A model generated the notes under the pieces. The model saw nothing but the letters and a program-made list of their open reading frames with translations. It did not search any database and was not told the origin of the DNA. Both the position numbers and the translations under genes were made by a program. From positions 62,001 to 126,000 of the forward strand of contig JARGSG010000227.1 of assembly GCA_030374805.1 (NCBI GenBank): 64,000 nt of DNA, read 5' to 3'. Below are positions 55,715 through 64,000 of the stretch, piece by piece; the first letter of the stretch is position 1, and every line of letters begins with the position of its first letter. The stretch is from Gracilaria gracilis (Eukaryota; Rhodophyta; Florideophyceae; Gracilariales; Gracilariaceae).

Positions 55715-57176
55715 ATGCGTAAGCAAGCCAGCCGTGTCAAACGAAACCGTGAGCGCGCGGATTATAAGCGGAGAATGAAACAACTAGCAGTTTCAATGCT
55801 CCGAGATAAAGGCGCAAAACACAAAATGCGTAGCATTGCGACTACGACGAAATTAAGCTAATCAACTGTTTACCATCTCAAACGTCTTATCGACACTAAC
55901 GACCAAGATGAGCTGCGACGCCAGGTGGACGAAACCACGTCCTCTCGAATGGGATCACACATTGTACTGACGCACGAAGAAGAGCGTCTTATTGTAGACA
56001 GACTTAAAGGAGCTGCCGAGTTGGGATTCGCAGTGGATAATGACAGCCTTAAGTACGTGATGTCACGCGTCGCCGCAGACGGACGAAAGGAATGGAAGAA
56101 CGGTACACCATCGGAAGATTCGCTCCACTCGTTTCGTGCAAGACATCGTGATCTGACGTTCAAGACTCACTATCCCAAAGATAACACGAAAGTCAAAGGG
56201 GAGAACTATGAGCACATAAAGATGTTTTTCGACGTTGTACAAAAGTTAGGTTCGCATCATCCTGGCCTTCTTCAAGATCCTTCACGCATCTGGAATATGG
56301 ACGAAACATCGGTCGATGCCACATGGGGCAAAGCAACAAGAGCGTATGGTCCCGCCACATCAAAACACGGAGGATGCCGTGTTGCACAGAAATTGAACGG
56401 GGTTGATAAACATATCACTTCAGTTATTGTCTGCTCAGCGTCTGGCCTGAAGACACCTCCATTCTATATTGTGGCAAAAAAAATGTGATGCAGCATTGGC
56501 TTGATCCTCTTCCTGGAGTTTACAAGAAGAGTTCTGCTGTTTGTAAAGGATTTCCGCACCGCAGTGGATGCCGAAGGATGCAGTGGTAAAGTCCACTGAG
56601 AACGGCTCGATGGAAGGTTCCGTTCTCGAAGCTTTCATGAAGCACGTGAACACATTCGTTCGGAAACACGTACCATCTTCGGTGCCTTACTTGTTGACCA
56701 TGGGTGGTCATTCCGCACGTAATGGAATCAGGTGGGTCATGGAGTGTGGAGGAAACAATTGCCTTCCTGTTATTAAACCGGCAAACACATCTCATGTGCT
56801 TCAACCGTGTGACCGTCGTATCAATAGGATTTTCCAGGAGTCCATAAGATACATTCGTGATCAGTTTGCGCGCTCTGCTGTTCCAGAGACGAGAATATTG
56901 CGGTTCAATCTCGCGTGTGCTGTGTATGCACATCAGACTATAACGCCTCCAGTGATTAGGTGTTAATTCGAGGTTACCGGCCTCTTCCCGTTTAATCCCG
57001 GTTTTGCGGAACGGTTTAAACGAGAAGAAAATGAGGATATGTGTGTCACGGCCTGTGTGGTGCAACGCCTTTGGCGGGAAAAGCGCAGGCTCACGAAGAC
57101 GTTCGGAATCTTCCCCTCGACAGGGCAGCACAGCGAACGGAGCACTCCGGGAATGATACAGCTAAGCCGGGTGTAA
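55715..57176 (+). pseudogene. Second pogo-like transposase, inactivated
   Basis: The start MRKQASRVKRNRERAD is followed by a helix-turn-helix in which a TAA at about 55859 stands where Gln would fit (KLS-stop-STVYHLKRL). The frame then runs to 56487 with a CENP-B-like region and the first catalytic Asp in IWNMDETSVD. A frameshift sits in an eight-A run near 56480. The remaining part has YLLTMGGHSARNG, where the second catalytic Asp (normally DGH) is Gly, and SHVLQPCDRRINRIF with the third Asp. After a TAA at 56964 the same frame gives GLFPFNPGFAERF, the usual end of the pogo domain. It is not closely related to the intact element at 7872 (different sequence around each motif). Confidence 0.85.
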
Positions 57177-59177
57177 ATCCGAGGTCAAACCACCACGACA
57201 AGCGTCGGAGCGTTAGGCTGATTAGTAGTCGGTAGAGATCCACGTGTTCACACGGTCACGAGATGAGTCCTCGAAAGAGAGTAGCACGGCAACGACAAGG
57301 TGTTGGAAACGGGCCACTGAGAACAGGGCAAAAAGGCAAACCCAAAACGGGGGGGATACAAACCACCAGAGTGGGGAAGAGAGAGAGAGGGAATAAAGCA
57401 AACCCAATACAGGGGCGAGTATACGACAATAGGTCAGAACGAGACACACAAATAGTGGTTATACTCTGAGCGCCACAAGGGTGGGTAACTATACGTGAAC
57501 AAAGCAGTCGTCACTCCACTTGGAGGTGAACAATCCGCGAAGGCGTGATAGTTAGAGCCAGAAGCCCTTGCTTGGCAAGGGGCAATTTACTTGGGGGAGC
57601 GGTGCTCAACCCTCTAAGTACTGAGCTCGGCGCACCACTGACAGTGGGTGCGCCGGGCAAAATAATCTATAAAATATCTAAGTAAATACAGCAATGCTGG
57701 GTGCACTGCCTCCGGCATATCCGTGCTACAGGTGTGCTATTCACAACCGCTAAGCCGCTCCTCGAGCCGTGCAATCCACGTGTACATGTGTGGAAATTAT
57801 CTCAGCGGGGCGGCAGGCTAATAGCGGTGTGGCTCAAATATATCTACTATCGCATGATGCGGAAATTAACTAAGTACCTCAAATCGCCTCCAAAGAGTGT
57901 TGTCCTTCATAACCCCATACTTAAGAGTGAACCAAGCCGTCGCGATGGCGGGTCGAACTCCCAACCGTGGGCATAAAAGCCCATCCCCGAGGTCTTCGGA
58001 TTCCATCTCGCCCCGCGAAGATCAAGTCACTACCACTCGACAGTGCCAACCTCGCTCCAGCGACGACCATTCCTGTTCACAACAGTCTTCAACTCGCTCT
58101 CGCGATCCTGTCCCTGTTTCCAGGTCCATGAACCACGGTGTGGGATAGCTGATTCGAGTCTGATTCGCTCCATGGAAGTGGTTCTCAAATTTCTTTGAAT
58201 CTCCCTCGATATGAGGTGTTGCGACCCACAGCCAAGTAGAAGAACCATTGCAGTCACGCGGATCCGCGGTACATAGCCCTGAGAAGGTGCGCAGCTCGTT
58301 TCGAGATTGGTTTCTTCACGCTTGAAGCCGTTCCCTCCACTCTGTAGCACAAAATCGGGGTGTGTTACAGTACTGCTTCTTCAAAGTCGGATAATGTTCG
58401 AACCAGTACAGCTGTGAAGAAACCTGATACAGTGTAGAACTTCTAAAACCCAGAGCTTTCATTTCACACCAAGAGGGTTGGGATTGAACACCATTGAATG
58501 GGAAAGCGCGGTCCATTTCAGTTCACCAAAGTGCAGTCTAAAAATAGAATCCCGAACTGAAACGGCGCCATTACTCCGAAGTTCTTTGAGATAATTGACT
58601 TCCGTCTTCGCCAAACAGTTTAGAGAGGTCCATAATAACGTGATGATTGCCCGTTAAGGAAACAGATTGAAACCCACCAAGTTACGGGTATTGCGCAGAA
58701 GGCCTCCAGAAAATACTGTAGCGGCAAGATACCCAAGATCGGGAATCGAGAACTATTACCAGAAACGACTGGGAATCAATGCCAACGCATTATGCGGATA
58801 CTGTGAAGACCGCAAGAGTGTGTAAAAACGGAAGTACTTCGCAGTAGGCGGTGACGAACATGGTGAACATAGGCGACTGAACATTTCCGCCAGGGGCGTG
58901 TACAAGACAAACGGTATTCTCACTGGTAAATCACCGTGATGCGCACGGAAACAGCGCACCCTTGTGAAGGGAAACCCAAGCGCACGCGGTTGTAATGAGA
59001 ACAGTGAACCAGCGAGCTGGGAGGGAACCCCTCAGGATAATTAATCCGAAAAAACAAACGTGGGCGACCGAAGACGACACAAGTCGGACTCCGATCACAA
59101 AAACAAATCTCCACTTCATCTTCATCCTCTTCTGAACGTCCTTCTCGGTGCGCTAGCTGCTTTCCCTTCGGGGCGTG
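57177..59177. other. Probable 3' region and LTR of the reverse-strand Gypsy element
   Basis: This lies directly downstream of the Gypsy pol on the reverse strand, where the polypurine tract and 3' LTR are expected. No long coding frame with motifs is seen. I could not fix LTR borders without the partner LTR, which lies outside the window. Confidence 0.4.
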
Positions 59178-62100
59178 TTATCCCACTTGGGCATGGACAT
59201 TTGTCGCCGGGAGACCCGGGAGAGTACGCCGATGGTACTGCACCACTTTCGATCGTGGGAGATGCTCGATTGGCTCATCCGAGTCAGCCTCGGGTCCGTA
59301 GCCGTACAAACGTACGAGATACTGTATGTACCCCGACGGGTGGTATGATTGTTCCACTATGTGGTCGACTACGAATTCTTGTCGGAAGACTTCCCGGCCT
59401 TGCCGTGTGATTACGACATCCTGCTTCCGAGAGCTCTCCGGCGGCTGCACCGTGTGTGGCACTGCGTCGATGCTCCGGTTAGACCTTGTTGTGTCCAACA
59501 AATTTGGTGGCACTGTACCTTCGCGGTGTGGTCCCCCACTTGGGTCGATTTTCACGCGTCTCGCGGTGTCGGTGTTCCCGATGCCTTGGTTTGGTAGAGT
59601 TCTTTCTCCCGCGGGAGTCCCAAGTAAGCGTACCGCCAGCTTGCGTTGTAGCGACCGTTTCGACGGAGTTGTGTGTGGCGTCGAACGCGCTCGCGTCAGC
59701 GGTAACCCTGATTGAGCCGGCCTCGCCGTGGTGGCATGTGACGTTGTCAACGGGTGGCCGTCCTTGGTCGGCGACGTGGCGTGTTCCGCCTCCGTATGCA
59801 CGGGAGGTGTCAGCTCGGTTTGTCGACGTGGTTCGCTAGCTGAGCTGATCTCCCTTACAGGTGTAGTCCGTGTGCTACGGTTGGCACTTCCATGCTGGGC
59901 ATTTAGCGACGTGTCCACGGTGTGGCCCGCCTCAGGCGTGTTGGGCGACTTAGTCTACGACGACTCTTCTCCGTCTTAGACTTGCGAGCTCAACGGCGCC
60001 TTAGGCGGTGTTTCCACTCCGTTATGCGACGTAGTCACCCCAGGCACGATATGCGGCGTAGGCAACGGCTTCGACGGTAACGACTGAGTCTCCTCGGTCC
60101 TGTCCCGCACGGCGCTAGTGTCTGGTGACGATTGCGCTTCTGAGTTGATGGGCAACGAATTTGACGAGACGTCGGGCCCCCGAGAGGGCTTTGATTGCGC
60201 ATCAGCGGTGTCTATCTTCCGTGCCACACGGTGTTCGTCACGCGACAGCGCGGAAGCATGACGATTAACGAGTCCCTCCCCCTCCTTAGATGGAGCGACA
60301 TGGGGAGTGGGTGTCAACGCGCCAAGGCGGCGAATAATTACGCCAGGCGGCGGGGCTTCAGACAGCGAAGCACCGGAGCGCGTAGAGTCCGATAACATCG
60401 GCAAATCCGACAGTCCCCTACTTGGGTGTGGTATTCCCCTAGGGCGGTCGATCGGGGGTAGGTCCGGTGTGTCCGTAGTGTTCGTTTCCGCTTCTGCGGT
60501 AGAATGTCCACTTGATGGGTCGTTTCTCGCAGGCGGGGGTGCAAAAACCACGCGATCGCGGGAAATGCGTTCGTGTTGCTGACCCATCTCCACTTTGACA
60601 GTGTCGGATTCCATTGCAATTGTCTTGAAGGGACCGTCCGCGACGGGTGAGAGCTTGTGGCGTTTCTCCTTGCCTGGGTTCCAATACTCCTTACGGATGA
60701 ACACATAGTCCTTTTCTTTAAGGGCGGGTGGTCTTCGAGGTGCTCGCTGATCGAAATCACGCTTATACGCGGCTTGTTACCGGGCCATTGACCGTTGTGC
60801 TGCAGGGACCAGCTTGGTAAGCCATGTCTTCCAGGTTTCCTGTATCCCTTCGTCGAAAGAAATTGATCCAGCGTTGGCTGTGCTTTGAGCGCCACGGGCG
60901 GTGGGGTGCGAGACAGAATCAATTCAAATGGAGTCAATCCCGTAGTACGGTGTACCTGAGTGTTGTATGCGAATGTCAGCGCATCGGTGAACAGGTCCCA
61001 CGTGGTGGGGTGATCGGCTACGTATTAACGGAGTGCTGCTAACAGCGTCCGGTTAAACCGTTCAGCCTGCCCATTACACTGGGGGTGGTAGGTTGTCGTG
61101 AAGAGATTCTTGACATCCAGAATTCTGCATACATCCCCGAAGAACCGGGAGGCAAACTGTTTCCCGTTGTCGGAGAGTAGATTCACCGGTGGACCGTAGA
61201 CGAATGCCCAATGGGTGACGAATGCTTGCGCAACCGTCAGTGACGTGATTCTCCGTAAGGGTACGATACGAACGAGCTTCGAGAAACGATCCGTGATCAC
61301 GAGTAAAAATTTGTTACGCCGCTTAGTAGCGAGGAAGGGTCGCAAAATATCGATAGCTACGAATTCCAGGGGCGCCCTTGCGGGGAAGAGCTTCAACTTC
61401 GTCGCATGGCGGCGAAGCTTGACGCGATTCCGAGCACACTCGGGGCAGAACCGCACAGTTGCGTAGCAATCCACAGCCATTGCTGGCCAGTAGAATTTCC
61501 TTCGCAATGTAAGGTACAGTTTCCGTCCTCCGACGTGGCCACTAAGTTTGGCATAGTGTGATAAGTGTAACACCCGAGATTGTACGGCGTGTGGCACCAC
61601 TATTTGTGGGTTTCCAGTTACCGTGCGAACGAGATATCCATCATCATTCACCCGAAAGGGGAGATCAGCTCCTCCATTGAGTCGTGCCCGAATCTTCGTG
61701 CAATAGGGATCGCTGAATTGTTCCCTAACCATCTTTTCTGATGTAACGGGTACGAAGTTCCCTGGTAGGGGGTTCGCACTTTCGCTGACAGCGAGTAGGT
61801 CATCCAGTTCCTGGTCAAAATCCAGTTCGTCTGGCCATTCCTCTTCGATATCATCCATTTCACCTGCGGTGTAGTCGTCAACTGGGAAGCAGGGTATTTC
61901 CTCGTCATCGAAGGCTAGCGCTTCCCCTGTGGTGGGTAGGCGAAAAAGAACGTCGGCTTGTGTATTTTTGGTGCCCTTTTTGTAGGCGACGTCGAAGTCA
62001 AACTCTGCAAGACGCAGTCTCCAACACATTAAGCGGCCTGAAGGCTCCGATATGGAGAGTAGCCATCTCAAGGATGAGTGATCCGTGTAAACGGTGAAAT

Positions 62101-64000
62101 GAGCCTCCATGAGGTAGGGGCGTAGTGCGCATAATGCCCAAACTACTGCAAGACATTCCTTCTCCGAGACGGAGTAATTCTTCTCATGCACGTTCAACGA
62201 TCGGAACCAGTACCCAATTGGCTTGCGTTCCCTCTCTGGGATGGTTTGAAACAAGACGCAGCCTACCTGTTAGTCACTAGAATCCGTGTCCACGGTATAT
62301 GAAAGTCCGGGTTTCGGTAGTGACAACACTGGTGGCGTGGTTACAGCCTCTTTGAGAGAGTTAAAGGCTTCCGTCTGAGTAGACGTGAATGGGTCCAACT
62401 TAGGCGGCTGACCCTTCCGCAGAAGCGCGTTTAGAGGTGCCGCAATGTCCGCAAAGTTGGGAATAAACCGTCTATAGACGTTGACTAATCCTAGGAAGGA
62501 TCTCAGTTCAGTCTGAGTAGTCGGTTCCGTGGCCTGTTTCAGCGACTTCACACGAGCTTCCTCGATCATGACACGTCCTGGACGGATTATGTGACCCAGA
62601 TACTTGACAGTATCCGTGAAGAATTCGCATTTCCTCAGCTTGAGTGTCACTTTGGCGTCCCGTAACGTGGCCATTATGTCTCTCACATGTGTGAGGTGAT
62701 CATCCAGATTATCTGAGAATACAATGACGTCGTCAAGGTAGACGAGACAAGTACGCCACTTGAAGCGGGCCAGTATGACATCAATAGCGCGCTGAAAAGT
62801 AGCGGGAGCATTGGTTAAACCAAAGGGCATCCGTTTAAAACGGTAGAGGCCAGAATGGCAGACAAACGCTGCCTTGTCCTGATCCTCCTTTCTCACTGGA
62901 ACCTGCCAGTATCCCCAGTTAGCATCCAAGACCGTAAATACGGTAGCATTTCCGAGAGAATCGATGTATTCATCCATACGTGGAATAGGGTACACGTCCT
63001 TGACGGTAAGAGCGTTTAGACGACGATAGTCGATACAGGAGCGCCAGGAACCATCCGGTTTCGGAGCCAGTACCACTAGTGATGCCCACGGCGAATGTGT
63101 CAGTTCTATAACTCCTGCACGGAGCATCTTGTCCACCTGAAATTGCTCTTCTTCTCTGGCCTTGGGCCCTGCCCTGTACGGATGTTGGGCTACTGGCCGA
63201 GAGTTCTGAAGGAGATCAATCCGGTGTTCCGTGGTATTTATCACTCCGAGAGAACCATCCCACATTGTGGTGAATTCACGAAGCATATCGCGCAGTCGTT
63301 TGCGGTGTGTCTCCGGAACATGTCCGAGGTCGAGTTCTTCCAATTCCTTCACTGGGTCTAATTGGTCGTAACTCGTCTGAACGCGTGTCTTCTTTGTCTT
63401 AACAGGTTGCTGACCCGAGATACTCGGCGACGGAGACGAATGAGATTCCTACTCCTCCCCCTCCTTGGAGTGAACGATTCCGAGCTCATCGGCAGCAGTC
63501 ATCTTCGTCGGTACCAACGCAGTTGGATGCGGCATGACCGAGCCAATCACTTGGGTTTTCACCAAATACTGCGTTGTTTTGCCTAGATTGGCTATCAACA
63601 CGTAAAACGGATTATCCGATTCCACCTGGACCACTCCATTAGCAATGGCAAGAGAGTATTTATCATACAACGACGGCAATGGCTGGACGATTTGTAAACA
63701 GTGTTGACGGGAATTCACCTGTACCCAGACTTGAGACTCTGGAGGCACGCGTGTCGCGGAGGCAACACGAAGCTTCGTAGATTCCCAAGAACTCGGTGGT
63801 GCTTCCTGCGCCGCAGGTAGAGGTACATGCTCCTTGGAGGCATGCGTCAAAGGACGACGAAAAGTCGGCACGGACGAACCATCTTTCATTTCAACACGCC
63901 TCTGGCGGGGCCTAATGGCATCGACAAAGCGGTCGCAAAAGTCACAACCCAAAATGACGGGGGCGGCCAGGGACCGACAAACGACAAAGTAGAGCTTCAC
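59178..64000 (-). pseudogene. Gypsy/chromovirus-type pol polyprotein, 5' end beyond window
   Basis: Reading leftwards: aspartic protease-like region (VILGCDFCDRFVDAI, 64000-63449), reverse transcriptase (63352-62270, with RMPFGLTNAPATFQ and YLDDVIVFS), RNase H (VYTDHSSLRWLL), integrase zinc domain (H-x4-H and C-x2-C in RFCPECAR), and integrase core with FVAIDILRPF, LLSDNGKQF and NGQAERFNRT as D, D and E. The C-terminal part ends in VVDHIVEQSYHPSGYIQYLV with LVRLYGYG, a chromodomain-like module that would target chromatin. One frame continues from 64000 to about 60790, broken by TAG near 63451, TAA near 62268 and TAA near 61023, then a frameshift. Gag would lie beyond 64000. It is a dead Ty3/Gypsy copy. 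Confidence 0.9.

Noticed and set aside
57177..59177. LTR borders of the Gypsy element
   Set aside because: No second LTR lies inside the window and no clear TG...CA pair with a duplication could be set by eye.

Overview
The window reads as nuclear DNA of a eukaryote with compact genes, very short introns and a heavy load of transposable elements. A multicellular red alga is my best guess. It rests on gene style (a nearly intronless CHD1, introns of 62 and 84 nt, monoexonic element genes) and not on a diagnostic marker, so it is an inference. Ordinary host sequence is confined to about the first 7.5 kb: a short reverse-strand gene resembling a BLOC-1/BORC subunit, a small spliced gene with an acidic head and hydrophobic tail, and a full-length CHD1-type chromatin remodeller.

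From 7.9 kb to the end almost everything is mobile DNA. There is an intact pogo-like element with perfect 25-bp inverted repeats and TA duplications (7.9-10.0 kb), a dead Tc1-type copy (10.4-11.4 kb), and a Gypsy gag remnant (12.2-14.3 kb). Then comes a very large assemblage with inverted ends (14.39-48.26 kb). After it lie a truncated Copia element (48.3-50.7 kb), a piggyBac element with TTAA duplications and a P2X7-like passenger gene (50.8-54.8 kb), a dead second pogo-like copy (55.7-57.2 kb), and a degenerate Gypsy/chromovirus pol running off the right edge (59.2-64.0 kb).

The 14.39-48.26 kb assemblage is the interesting part. Its two outer ends are inverted copies of each other. It carries a recurring gene set that I label by letter: W (coiled-coil protein, 3 copies), K (ketopantoate-reductase-like Rossmann protein, 2), D (about 1,280 aa, with a DG-x-HR ParB-like motif and a C-terminal HxD...H...R 2-oxoglutarate/Fe(II) oxygenase-like domain, 2), M (unknown N-terminus plus beta-class DNA amino-methyltransferase plus SET domain, 1 near-complete and 2 partial), Y (basic/coiled-coil protein, 2) and T (C-terminal half of a KDZ/Plavaka-like transposase, 2). 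The left copy reads W- K+ D- / M+ Y+ T- W-. The right part is a composite: SET fragment, Y+ and T- in the same orientation as the left copy, joined near 37.9 kb to an inverted M-D-K-W arm. In both arms D and M diverge from a 2-kb spacer filled with palindromes of about 74 bp; the same palindromes form a tandem array between the arms.

Every element gene is broken by stops or frameshifts, but copies are broken in different places, so the family can be recognised by comparing copies. Taken together this looks like a large DNA transposon whose cargo is dominated by predicted nucleic-acid and chromatin modification enzymes. I do not recognise it as a described family.
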